From contig CM038049.1 in NCBI GenBank assembly GCA_021397845.1, positions 109,894,877 to 109,958,876 on the forward strand: a DNA stretch of 64,000 nucleotides, in the 5' to 3' direction. Below, one piece after another: positions 1-10,574 of the stretch (positions are counted from its first letter, which is position 1; each line of letters starts with the position of its first letter). This DNA comes from Areca catechu (taxonomy: Eukaryota > Streptophyta > Magnoliopsida > Arecales > Arecaceae). The position numbers were made by a program, and so were the translations under genes. The notes beneath the pieces were generated by a model that ran no database searches, had not been told where the DNA came from, and worked only from the letters and a program-made list of their open reading frames with translations.

Positions 1-1012
1 GCTTTTGCTTCCATCCCTTTGACCTAATTAGGTCAAATCAGCTCACCTAATTGTCCAATTCGAATCACACATCGAATTGACTCATGAAACCAATCCAATT
101 GGTTTATGAAAACCCACAAGACAAGATTGACATCTAGCGATGTGTCATGCCTACCCGAAAGATGACGAATTTGGTTGAAATTATCAAAATAACCTTCAGT
201 AGTAAGTTACCGTGCAATTCAATCTTTTGATCTCCCATTATCTCGATTAAGTGATGGGTATTGATAAATGTGAAACCCTAACACTTAATCATATCAAATC
301 TCAGCTCGATCATGAGGACTCGATTGATGACTGATTAGAAGCCACTTCTAATCTCATCCCACTTTGCAAATATTCCTTGAGTCACTCATCGAAGAGATTA
401 CACGGGATAACATATCCTCTTACCAGGATTGGTCAATTCCTTGTTGGTCCACTCACATCCTTCGTACACCTTCCACCATATCCAGAACACCCCGTACATG
501 TGCAATGCCATGAATGAGTTTGAACCAAAATATGGCTTTGTGTGCACAAGGAACCATGGTGACCTCAGGTCTGAAGATCACGTGCACAACTTCTACTCTA
601 GGACCTATCTTTTGACAAGGAGTAAGACTTCCATAAGATAGTCCCGGTGCGGATCAGTTCAGTGTACTCATACCCTAATGAGCACCCTTATCCTTATATT
701 AGTTTCTCTACAAAAGTAGTTGTGAGATCAACCACCCTCATCAACTGAGCATACATAGGATAAGCTAGTCTTTCCGGATTCATCGATCCCCGAATCGATA
801 GTCCAATGACTAAAAACATTCTAGATTAGGGTTTATAGAAATTAGGTCTCACTATTATTTTATCATAACCCTAATTCCATTGCCCTACTCTATGGGGTTT
901 ATCATAGTCAAAAACATGACATGACAGTATATGATGAATCAAATACCTTTATTATAAATAATGATGTCATGCATGAGTTGGAAGTTTACAAAAAGGCCCA
1001 TACAATGATTAG
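1..1012 (-). repeat. Partial copia LTR, cut by window edge
   Basis: Non-coding, AT-rich sequence lying downstream (on the minus strand) of a degraded copia integrase reading frame. It has no credible ORF and looks like the LTR of the minus-strand copia element occupying 1013-1907 and 8979-9743. The inner boundary is approximate: the pol-like frame stops near 1005-1012 and LTR-like sequence follows at once, so reverse transcriptase and RNase H are missing and the LTR start has probably been lost. The other LTR end lies outside the window. The LTR assignment rests on position and composition, without a second copy for comparison. Confidence 0.5.
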
Positions 1013-1907
1013 GTCTTAAGGCATTTTTCTATCACTATATTGACTGGCTCAGCTAAAATATGATCAATAGGCTCTACAACCTGTTGCTCGATAAAGACCT
1101 CTTTGAGCTTAATTTACCTCCTATTGCCACTATCTTAGATAAACTATTTTTCTAAGAATATGGCATTCTAGCTTAGAATCACCTTGTGTTTATCTAGAAA
1201 GTAAAAATAATATCCTAATGATTCTTTAGAATACCCTATGAAATGGCCTCTAGTAGACCTAGCCTCTACTTGTCTGCCTGTTGCATTTTGACATGGGTCG
1301 GACATTCCCAAATCCTAATGTGACTAAAACTTAGTTTCTTACTATGCCACATCTCATATAGTATAGTAAGAAAAGATTTAGAGGGAACTCTATTCAGAAT
1401 GTAAGCTATAGTAAGTAGCACGTATCCCCAAAAATATAAGGATAAATCAGTGAAGCTCATCATGGATCGAATCATATCTAATAAGGTCATATTTCTCTTT
1501 TCCTATATCCCATTAAGTTGAGGCATACTAAGTGGAATCCATTGTGAGACCATGTCATTATCCTTGAAATAACCGAGAAATTCTCCACTAAAGTATTCCC
1601 CTCTCTGATCTGATAGGAGAACTTTAAGGGGTTTTTCTTGTTTGCTTTTCTACTTCAAATGTTTCAGACTTGTGTCTCATAAGAAACACATACCATATAG
1701 TGAACAATTATAAGTAAAGATTATGAAGTATTGATAACCATCTCTAGCTTGCACATCAAATGGCCCACATACATCAGTGTGTACCAAGATAAGTACCTCA
1801 GTGACCCTTTCCCCATATCTTACAAAGGGTAATTTGGCCATCTTACCAAGAAGACAGGATTCACAAACTAGAAATGAATATGAATTTAATTGGTGAAGGA
1901 TACCGTC
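1013..1907 (-). pseudogene. Ty1-copia pol fragment: end of GAG-pre-integrase and integrase
   Basis: Minus-strand translation gives a zinc-binding-like segment ending CESCLLGKMAKLPF, then VHTDVCGPFDVQARDGYQYF, which contains the first catalytic Asp region of a copia integrase, and further on YILNRVPSK and YEMWHSKK from the integrase C-terminal half. Stops and frameshifts separate these blocks and the second catalytic Asp/Glu region is not continuous. The frame resumes on the other side of the gypsy insertion at 8979, where the sequence encodes WHLRLGHISEDRINKF, a GAG-pre-integrase motif. Copia integrases join cDNA to the genome; this one cannot function. Lineage within copia is not resolved. 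Confidence 0.8.
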
Positions 1908-2720
1908 TATTATACCCAACTGGCTCATCCTTGAATCAGACCGCCATTCTTGTGAAGGTCCGACCGGGCCGCTCTTATGGGTATCCGGCTGACCTGCTCT
2001 TGCTGAAGCTCTGACTGACGTTCTCCTTTCGAGGTCCGAATGGCACACTTTTGCTGAGGTCTAACTGGTCCTCTCCTGTTGAAGCTCCAACGGACACTCT
2101 CCTTCGAGTATCCGGCTAACCTGCTCCTGCCGAAGCTCCGACAGACGTTCTCCTTTCGAGGTTTGAACAACCAACTTTTGCTGAGGTCCGGCTGACCCTC
2201 TCCTGTTGAAGCTCCGATGGACACTCTCCTTCAGAGGTCTGGCCAACGTGCTTCTACTGAGGTCGACCGACCCATTCCAAGGATGATTCGGTATTCCAGA
2301 AGCCTCTTTCTGCTGGTACCAGAATTCTGTTACAATAGAATTCTGGCTTATCAGCACCACTACTCCACTACTCCTACGAGGTTGCCCAATCTAGGCACCA
2401 CGTGGCCACTCTCTAGATTCTCCTGGGGGTAGATCGGTCTTTCTTGGCCTCACCCCTAATAGATTTTGGCATTGTTCCATGCCTATATAAGGTAAACCAG
2501 GGGGCACAGGATGGTAAGCAAGCTAGCACTGGCCTCTTCCTTCTCCATACACTATCTCTTTGATTCCTCCATTCTGTTGCCATCAAGCTCTCGCTAACTT
2601 AAGCATCGGAGTGTCCCCCGCCGGGACACTACTAGCCCTTAGAGACTTTGTTGCAGGAATCGAGAGAAGAGCACTCCAGCCCAGCCGTCCGAGCCCGGTC
2701 CGAGAGAAGTTGCAGCAACA
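1908..2720 (+). repeat. 5' LTR of Tat/Retand-like element
   Basis: 813 bp, matching 8142-8978. Its first part holds imperfect tandem repeats of about 127 bp, with anchors near 1979, 2107 and 2233. A TATA box lies at 2484-2490. The 3' edge is set by CAACAACA followed directly by the primer binding site. Confidence 0.85.
2484..2490 (+). promoter_or_regulatory. TATA box of 5' LTR
   Basis: GCCTATATAAGG in the 5' LTR; the same motif is kept at 8742-8748 in the 3' LTR. It is the likely core promoter for the genomic RNA, about 230 bp before the LTR end. Conservation in both LTRs supports it; no transcript data. Confidence 0.6.
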
Positions 2721-2740
2721 GATTGGCGCTAGAGAAAGGG
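2721..2740 (+). other. Primer binding site of gypsy element
   Basis: GATTGGCGCTAGAGAAAGGG starts right after the LTR end. TTGGCGC-type sites are usual for Ty3-gypsy primer binding sites; the tRNA species cannot be named with confidence from this degraded copy. Confidence 0.6.
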
Positions 2741-3109
2741 TTGAACCTTCATTTCCCTTCTCTAAAAGGAGGAACTCATCCGATAAGTCAAGTAATGGAA
2801 AAGGGAAGAGCCCGGAACACCTCCACCAGAAGAGGTCACTCCCTATCCAGGTTCGAAGGACCTCCCAGGGAGAATGATGCCACCACCATCTCCGAACCCA
2901 CTGTCATTTTGGGACTACAGCAGTTCCAGACGCTCTTGAACCCCATTGATACACTCACCACTGCGGTTTAGCACCTCTAGGAGGTGGCTAACAACTAGTA
3001 GTAGCCACCTGCTACATCTTGCACCAACCATCAGCCTGCTGTTGAGGGAAGCCGATGGCAAGAAGTCTCTCAACCCCATTCTCACGTTGTTTCGGAGCCC
3101 CGAAGGTCT

Positions 3110-4461
3110 TTGGGGGCTCATGCTGACAGGAAGAGGGCGAGGTTTGCCTCACCTTCCTTCGCTGACTTCATCCCTGCTGACATTCGGCACCCTACTGAAG
3201 TCCCGAGAGACTACACCAGCAAGATCTTGTGCAAGGAGGAGCGCATTGCTGAGCTTGCTGATCGGCAGAAAGTCGAAGGAGGGCAGGTGTATGACTCCCG
3301 CCTTCCTTTTTCTGATGAGATCATAAGGGAGCCGATTCCCCATCACTTCAAAATCCCGCAGGTGGGCCCCTACAACAGTACCACCAACCCGCCGACCATT
3401 TGGGCACCTACAAGGCCCACATGATGGTGCAGGGCACCTCCAACGCCCTTCATTGCATTGCCTTCCCCGCCACCCTCAAGAAGGCCACTCGGATGTGGTT
3501 CTCCACCATCCGACCAGGTATGATTCACTCTTTCCCTCAACTTGAGAAATTTTTTCTTTCCCATTTTAGGACTTGCAGTCAGACTCTGAGAAACACCGAC
3601 TGCCTCTTCCTCATGCTGTAAAAGGAGGGAGAGACCCTCTGGGACTACATGGCCCATTTCAACTCAACGACCATGGAGATCCTGGATTTGAATGAAGACG
3701 TAGCTATGTTGGCCTTCAAAAGAGGGCTGCGTTCATCCAGGCTCACTTTCTCCCTGGACAAGAAATTTTCGACAAGCTACTCCAAGTTGCTGGCCCGGGT
3801 GCAGAAGTACACCCTGGCAGAAGAGCAAGCGATGAGCCGATGTCAGGCTGAAGGAAGGTTGGCTCCCAAGAAGCAGAACAACAAGGCTCCCAAAGTCTAA
3901 CATCCTAGCGATGGCAGCAACTCGGCCCAACGCCGAAGCCCGAAGCCGAAGGACTTTCCCAAGAGGTTCAAAACCTATGCACCCCTCTCCCTTCTGAGGG
4001 AGAAGATCCTCCTGAAAATTGAGAACGAGACCTTCCTGCAAAGGCCTTGTCTGATGAGGGGCCCCTTTGCATCTAGAAACAGAGATAAATACTACCGGTT
4101 CCATCGGGACCATGGACACAATACCGAAGAGTGCCTCCAGCTGAAGGATGCCATTGAAGACCTCATCCAGAGGGGGTATCTGCATAAATACGTCCGACCC
4201 CACAGGGATCAAGCCAAAGCCTCAACTGCCAGAGACCCTCCGGAGGAGGCAGAGCTTCCCAACCAATGTCTGACCAGTGGGGATGTCGGCATGCTGCATC
4301 GTCGATCCGACTTGAGTTGTGAAGAGGGCCAGGATATTGTCAAGAGGTCAAGAGGCTCCAATGTGATCAGCTTCTTTGACGAAGACCTCCTAGAATCCTA
4401 TATTTTAGGGAACGACCCTGTAGTTGTATCGGTAGTGATTGCCAACTATGATGTAAGATGA
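3110..4461 (+). pseudogene. gag: Ty3-gypsy gag
   Basis: The capsid region reads MVQGTSNALHCIAFPATLKK, followed by MWFSTIRPGMIHSF and FFLSHFRTCSQTL (3400-3620), a stop at about 3619, then EGETLWDYMAHFN and YTLAEEQA (3620-3890), the order of the retrotransposon gag domain. From 4085 the sequence encodes YRFHRDHGHNTEECLQLKDA, the plant gypsy segment that usually precedes LIxRGxL, here LIQRGYLHKYV. Gag forms the virus-like particle in the cytoplasm. Frames change at least twice, so no complete protein is made. Sequence 2741-3109 between the primer site and this region is leader with no sure ORF. Confidence 0.85.
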
Positions 4462-5433
4462 ATTCTTATTCATAATGGAAGCTCCATGGAGGTATTATTG
4501 TATGATGCTTTTGTCAAAATGAACCTATCTAGGTCAAGATTGCAAGATTCCCCCATGCCACTGATGGGCTTCGGGGAAAACTCCATCAGAGTTGAGAGAA
4601 AAATAACTTACCGGTGACCATCGGGATGGAGCCTTTCCAAAAGACTCTCTCCATTAACTTTGTTGTCATATGTACGACCTTGGCTTATAATGCCATTTTG
4701 GGCCGACCGGCCCTTAACAAGTTTCGGGCCATCATCTCTACCTACCATCTGCTGGAGAAGTTTCCGACTCGGAATGGGGTCAGAGTTATGAGGGGAGATC
4801 ATAGGATGGCCAGGCAGTGCCTAACCATTTAAGACAGGCAGTCGGAGGGTCATTCCACTCTTGAACAGCTTGATCCCAGGGTGAAGCCGATGGCCACGGC
4901 CAACCAATTAAGAAGATCATATTTGTCCCTCTTCGGGAAGATGACCCCACCAGGGTCCTCCAAATTGGAAGCACTCTTAGCGAGGAGGTCAAGTTAGAGC
5001 TGATCGACTTCCTAAGGAATAACACTGACATCTTTGCTTGGTTAGCATCGGCCATGCCAGGCATTCCATCGGACATCATCGCTCATCATCTTAAAGTAGA
5101 TCCGACCTACAGGCTTGTTCGAAGAAGAAGAGGAGCTTCGCTCTCAAAAGATAAAGGGCCATCAATGAGGAGGTCAAGAAGCTCTCTGATGCTGGCTTCG
5201 TTAGAGAAGCCCATTACCCTGATTGGCTAGCAAATGTCATAATGGTGAAGAAGGCTAATAGAAAGTGAAGGATCTGTATGGACTACAACGACCTCAACAA
5301 GGCTTGTTCAAAGGATAGCTTGCCTTTGCCTAAGATTGACCAACTGGTGGATGCCATGGCCGGCCATCAGCTTTTGAGCTTCATGGATGCTTTCTCTGGC
5401 TACAACCAGATCAAGATCATCCAAAAGATGAGG
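4440..5433 (+). pseudogene. pol: Ty3-gypsy pol: protease and first part of reverse transcriptase
   Basis: An aspartic-protease active-site relic reads ILIHNGSSMEVLLYDAF, where the expected D-x-GSS has become H-N-GSS, so the catalytic Asp is lost. Downstream the reverse transcriptase N-terminal part is clear: INEEVKKLSDAGFVRE, then MDYNDLNKACSKDSLPLPKI and LLSFMDAFSGYNQIKI (5180-5420). The frame ends at 5433, before the YADD-type catalytic motif, where a solo LTR begins. Finger/palm residues are present and the rest of RT, RNase H and integrase are absent. Several stops and a frameshift also occur between 4600 and 5150. Confidence 0.85.
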
Positions 5434-6943
5434 TGATGAGGGACGGTCTCGATGTACCCTGGATTATTTGGAAAAAAAAAATACTTAAACAAACTAGGAC
5501 CTGGGAGGGCTTAGAAGACTCCCGGGACTAGGACGAAACTGAAACTAAAATCATGAAATAGCTGATCTCTTTTATTTTCAATTTTCTTGGTGGAGGTGGA
5601 GAAGGAAGGATGGGGATTGGAGACTGGGAACTTGAACACATGGCCTTGGGCTCACTCTAATAGGGAGACGCACACAGAAAGTCAGGGGTCAAAGCACACA
5701 GCTACCCTGAGCTCTCATCGAACTCGTAAAGCACACAGCAAGGCTCTCATAGATGCCCCGAGGGATCAAAGCACACAGCTACCCTCAATAGCACACAGCA
5801 AAGGCATCCCGCAAGGGTGACTCTTAAAGGACATGAGGGGATAAGAAGATGGGATAGGGGATAACTAGGGTCTCACACCCCTCGACACTCGCATGGAGCG
5901 AAGGCAAAATGGGCCTCAACCCAAAACCAGAACCAGAGGCTAAACCAAAAATTCTTATCAATTAATCTATTATTACAAGAGGGGAGGGGGCCTTTATATA
6001 GGCAAACAAAACCCCTCAATTACTTAGCCTACAATCAAACCTAAAATGGAAAATAAGTTACATCAAAATCCATGCTACATCAAAATGGATGCTGATCTGC
6101 TCTAAGAAGCATGTTGGCTTGATGAAGTGCTCTGAAAAGCATACTGCTTTGAAAACTGAGCTGCTTCAGAAACCATGCAAAACTATCTCAAGGCCGTGCA
6201 CAGCAAGGAGGGAACAATCTTTGTCGAGCACCACTGGATGGCCGGCGACCGGGAAGTGGGCGGCAGATGGGGCCGGCGGGTTTCAGGCAGGGCGGCGGCA
6301 CAGGGGCGGCACGGCACACCCAGGGCGCACGTTTCATCTTCCTACGGGTGTGGGGCCCCGGGCACCGGTGAGGGCCTCCAGCGGCCGACGAGCACCGACG
6401 GGCGGGCCTTTGGCCAGTGGGTGGCGGAATGGCTGGACGGCGGGCTGCAAGTGGGGCGGCGGCCCAAGGGTGGCACGGCACGCACAGGGCGTGCTGTTTC
6501 ATCTTCCCACGAGCATGGGGCCCCGGGTGCCGGCGAGGACCGGTGGGCGGGCCTTTGGCTGGTGGGCAGCAAGATGGCGGGATGGCGAGCTGCAGGCGGC
6601 GGATGGACAACTCCCGGTCCGTTCGTCTTCCCAAGATCGTGGGGCGTTCTTGGCGATTTTCCAGCGAGAGCGGGGCCAGCGAGCACCTGCGAGCGGGGGC
6701 AGCCGGGGTCGGGCAGCCCGGATCTTGTGGGGCAGGGCGGTGGGCTTGGGTTTGGGAGTTTTAAAAAATTCATGGGAGGAAGATGGAGGAAGACGGAATA
6801 AGGCAAGGATAAAGTGGGGATAAGTTAGGGATAAAACTGGAATAGTGGGGATAGGTGGAATAGCGGGAATAGGAAAAATAAAAAATATGAGAAAAAATAA
6901 AAAAAATGGAAAAAATAGCCGAACCTACCCTGGATCCCCATCA
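5434..6943 (-). repeat. Solo LTR, chromovirus-like ends, inside the gypsy element
   Basis: Plus-strand ends are TGATGAGGGA and GATCCCCATCA, the same inverted ends as the chromovirus-type LTRs at 13951 and 18786. A minus-strand TATA box (TATATAAAGG, 6000-5991) and similarity of the 5560-6000 part to 51180-51300 suggest minus orientation. Flanks (TGAGG and TGTTG) do not match, and host-element sequence between reverse transcriptase and the antisense gene is missing, so a deletion or recombination accompanied it. Part 6220-6770 is very GC-rich with an imperfect 165-bp tandem duplication; overlapping ORFs there on both strands are a composition effect. Confidence 0.65.
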
Positions 6944-7569
6944 TGTTGGGTTGTCTCCATCCAATTTGTTGAAGTCGGCCTCGTCGGCCCTCAACACTCT
7001 CCTCGCATCTACTACTTTCGTCCTGGGCTCTCTCCACGTCGGCTCAAAACCCCAGGACTCCAAACTATCTACAAAGAAGTACCGGGACTTCCATCCATGG
7101 ATAGCCGATGGAAGCCCCCCTAATATCCTCCGGCCAGGACGAGGACTGAACATCCACCACTTCTGGCTTCGAAAGTCCTTTTTTAGAAGAAAGAAATTGG
7201 AGAAAAGAGACAGTCTTGGCTCAACTCCGGCCCTTTGAAAAGGACCATGAAACCGCAGATCGCCTGAATGCTATTCGGGGTCAACTACGTTGGGGACATC
7301 CTATAGCTATTGAATATTTGTACAAAGAGGTTGTGGAGAGGGAACCGAAGGCCGGCCTTAAGGTGGTCTTCGTATACAGGGAGGGCTCCTAGGTTCAGCG
7401 GGCCATTCACCCTTCCCTCCCGGTTGGGAATAGTCAGATGCAGTGTAGAAGGAATGTTATATACAACCCTGAGATTCTCTACCCTTTCTCGAGTCATACC
7501 TGATGGGATGTCATGGGGACTTGGTTCCCTATTCCTATGGAAGGGGAGAAGGAAAGATAGGGAAGACAA
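6944..7569 (-). pseudogene. Antisense gene, putative gypsy-type transposon domain (PF04195-like)
   Basis: On the minus strand, opposite to gag-pol, 7569-7285 encodes VENLRVVYNIPSTLHLTIP, then GALPVYEDHLKAGLRFPLHN and VQIFNSYRMSPTQLTPNS, followed in the same direction by ICGFMVLFKGPELS and, after one in-frame stop near 7180, GWKSRYFFVDSLESWGF. This block order matches the plant family annotated as putative gypsy type transposon (Transposase_28). Its biochemical role is not known to me. The frame is truncated on its C-terminal side by the solo LTR at 6943. The first codon is unclear: the open frame starts at a TTG, and an ATG lies near 7496. A minus-strand TATA box is at 7683-7675. Confidence 0.7.
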
Positions 7570-7674
7570 ACCTGGTGGTTGAAATTCCTAAAGGAGGCGG
7601 AGCGGTGGAAGAAGAAGGTTGTTTCTCTCCAAATGCAAGTGCAGCGGAAGACTCCCTCCAGGCCTTCACCCCCT

Positions 7675-7683
7675 CCTTTTATA
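7675..7683 (-). promoter_or_regulatory. TATA box of the antisense gene
   Basis: Minus strand reads TATAAAAGGAGGGGG, about 105 bp upstream of the open antisense frame, a normal distance for a plant core promoter plus leader. The region between it and the 3' LTR (7684-8141) holds no protein I recognise and would be the promoter and spacer; purine-rich sequence just before 8142 is the probable polypurine tract. Confidence 0.55.
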
Positions 7684-8141
7684 GATGCTGGGGGGCCACT
7701 TTCGAGCGCCCCTCGAGCATCGTGATTCACCGTCAGATGACGTGACTTCCCGATATGAGGGGGAAGCTGATGGGACACACCGAATTGTGCCCAATTATGA
7801 TCCGCATACCGCCCAACCAGCAACAGAATTGCAGCTCCGAATACTACACCAACCACTCAAATTTTGTCACGTTGCCCACGTCACGTCAGGAGCCCAACAG
7901 ACGTGCATTTCAGGCTCGCAACCCATTATTGCACCTCACCTGCATTAACTACCCCTGCCATTGCTTCTAATGTGGTGCTGACACTTGTCCTGGGGGCAAA
8001 ATTTTGGAGTGGAAGATGGTCGGTCGCGATATGCCAGATCAGATTTGCAATCATCTTAAAGATTGATGCATTAAATGCCAAATAATGCTCTCATCCTTCG
8101 AAGCTGCAGAACTGCTCGAAGGCCAAGAGCAAGGGAGTAAC

Positions 8142-8978
8142 TATTATACCCAACCGGCTCATCCTCGAACCGGACTGCCATTCTTGTGGAGGTCCAATCG
8201 GGCCGCTCTTATGGGTATCTGACTGACCCGCTCCTGCCGAAGTTTCTAAGGATGTTCTCCTTTCGAGGTCGACCGATCCACTGAAGTAAAGGTCCGAACG
8301 ATCAACTTTTACTGAGGTCCGGCTGGTCCTCTCCTGTTGAACTCCGACGGACACTCTCCTTTAGGTATCCGGCTGACCCGCTCCTATCGAAGCTCCGACG
8401 GACGTTCTCCTTTCGAGGTCCAAACAATCCACTTCTGTTGAGGTCTGGCTGACCCTCTCATGTTGAAGCTCCGATGGACACTCTCCTTCGAAAGTCCAGC
8501 CAACCTGCTTTTGCTCAGGTCCGACCGACCCATTCCAAGGATGATTCGGTGATTCCAGAAGTCTCTTCCTGCTGGTACCAGAATTCTATTACAATAGAAT
8601 TCAGGCACATCAGCACCACTACTCCACACTCCTATAAGGTTGCCCTATCTAGGTGCCACGTGGCCACTCTCCAGATTCTCCTATAAGCAGATCTGACTTT
8701 CTTGGCTTCACCCCTAACGAATTTTGGTATTGTTCCACGCCTATATAAGGTAAACCGAGGGGCACAGGGCGGTAAGCAAACTAGCACGGGCTCTCTTCCT
8801 TCTCCATACGCTGTCTCTTTGATTCCTCCATTCTGTTGCCCTCAAGCTCCAGCTAACTTAAGCATCGGAGTGTCCCCTGCCGGAACACTACCGGCCCTTG
8901 GGGACTTTGTTGCAGGAACCAGGAGAAGAGCGCTCCAGCCCAGCCATCCGAGCCTGGTCCGGGGAAGTTGCAACAACA
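8142..8978 (+). repeat. 3' LTR of Tat/Retand-like element
   Basis: 837 bp, pairing with 1908-2720, with the same imperfect 127-bp internal repeats (anchors near 8214, 8362 and 8491) and TATA box at 8742-8748. It ends CAACAACA, followed by CCATC, the second copy of the target duplication. Confidence 0.85.
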
Positions 8979-9743
8979 CCATCCTTTTTAAATTTGTTTA
9001 TCCTATCCTCACTAATATGACCAAGTCTAAGATGCCACATGTACTTATGGTTTAGGTATCTCTAAGTTTTTTTTATTTATGGTACTCACCAATTACTCAT
9101 TTACATTAACTAACTCATCAGCATGATCAGCATATAAATGGTAGAGATTATCCATCATAAAGTCACACGCAACCAAATTATTTCTAAAAAAATGGAGTAG
9201 TGGTCCTTATTGAAATTGAAACTACATTCTTTTTATGCTAAAATAGATACAAAAATATAATTTCTACTAACAACAGGCATATAGTAATAGTCTCTAAGTA
9301 TTAAATAATATCCTGAAGTAATCGAAGAAGATAGGTACCTATAGCAACAGTCATAACTTTTGCATCATTGCCGATTAGAAGGATCACTTCACCTTCCCTC
9401 AACCTTATATATCTTACAAGATCCTACATTGAAGTTCACAAATGTACACTTGAACTAGAGTCTGACCAAACTTTATGTAGAAGAAACAATTAGGTTTGTT
9501 TCAATAACGAGCATCTCTGGCATACCTTCTAACTGTGTGTCAACCTTTTTATTTATGCTCTCCAAGTACATAGGACCCATTGACCTCTTCAAGGTCATTT
9601 CTATATCTTGATCTAAGACATACCCTAAAACTTTAGGCTAGTCCTTGTAATTGGGTTTGGTCAAATGGTTAGATGCAAAGTTTTGTGCTAAGAAAATTAG
9701 AGCAGACATTATTATCTAAAGAGAGAAAAGATTCTAGTTTGAT
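8979..9743 (-). pseudogene. Ty1-copia pol fragment: protease and GAG-pre-integrase
   Basis: Continuation of the copia frame cut by the gypsy element. Minus-strand translation gives WHLRLGHISEDRINKF at the insertion edge, preceded by NNLVACDFMMDNLYHLYADH, and further upstream an aspartic-protease-like stretch including VILLIGNDAKVMTVAIGTYL and LETITICLLLVEIIFL. This is the usual order protease then GAG-pre-integrase. Stops are frequent. The sequence 9500-9743 is too decayed to assign to gag and ends where another LTR element begins. Confidence 0.7.
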
Positions 9744-10574
9744 TGATGGGGACCAGAGAGCCCAGCCACCTCAGCAGCCACGTGGAGTCCCAGTCACAGC
9801 AGGCATCATCCACCCTATTAGGTATCCCAAGATATTCATGACATCATCCAAGCTCAAAAGGAAGTAGATCAGTGCCCCATATGGGAGTTGTGGACCACCC
9901 AAGAGAAGATGAAAGAAACTCATATGGCATCCAAGCAGACTAGGCAGCATATGGGTGCCCTCCCTCTTTTTCTTAATTCATGAGATTTTTCCTTGTACTG
10001 CCCAACCTTTTATGGAAGATAGGTGGCACGATCCCTTGATCCTCTCAATGTTTTATTCCACCTACAAGGAAATAATATGGTGCCTCGCCTTTTTTCTCTT
10101 ATTTCCATGTAAACTAAGGGCTAGGGTCAACTATAAAAGGACCCCCTTCATGTATGAAAACTCAAATTCCAATGATAAATTGAATGAGAAGAGAGATTCT
10201 TTGTTCGCTCTGCAAGGAGAGGGTGTGAGGCCCACTTTTCACTCTACAAGGAGGGCATGAGAGGTGCAACCCCGGACATGTTGCTTCGCATCATGTCTAG
10301 TTATCCCCCTACCCTTTGATTCCATCTTCTTTATTGCCCTCATGTCCTTTGAGACTTACCTTGACGGCTCCATGTAGCGAGGTGGGTGGGATGCCCTAGA
10401 GCTGAGAGATCTCTCTGTGATTATGAGTCTCAAAGTCTATGAGAGTCCAAACCTATGTCTTCCATCTCCATTGTTTCCTTCACCACCTCAGACAAAAAAA
10501 AATCTAGTGGTATCCTAATTTCTGGTGACTTCTCAGCTCGCCAATCGTCCTTCTCCTCATCCTGTCCCTTATCA
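9744..10574 (+). repeat. 5' LTR of non-autonomous element
   Basis: 831 bp from TGATGGGGACC to CTTATCA. A TATA box CTATAAAAGG lies near 10131 and is repeated near 12391 in the other LTR. Ends TG...CA with a PBS-like sequence about 5 bp downstream fix the edges. Confidence 0.75.

Larger units (their letters stand above)
1908..8978 (+). mobile_element. Ty3-gypsy element, Tat/Retand-like, nested in copia
   Basis: Both LTRs begin TATTATACCC (TG changed to TA) and end CAACAACA. Flanks are CCGTC (1903-1907) and CCATC (8979-8983), a 5-bp target duplication with one mismatch. The minus-strand copia frame continues across the two outer edges, which confirms the insertion. Internal order is gag, protease, start of reverse transcriptase, a solo LTR with deletion, then an antisense gene resembling the putative gypsy-type transposon domain (PF04195) next to the 3' LTR. 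An antisense ORF at this place is known from Retand elements of the Tat lineage. LTRs are roughly 85-90 percent alike by eye, so the insertion is old. Confidence 0.85.

Noticed and set aside
6089..6823. 244-aa and overlapping 208-, 154- and 148-aa ORFs
   Set aside because: High GC removes stop codons; frames overlap on both strands, are repetitive, and lie in an LTR.
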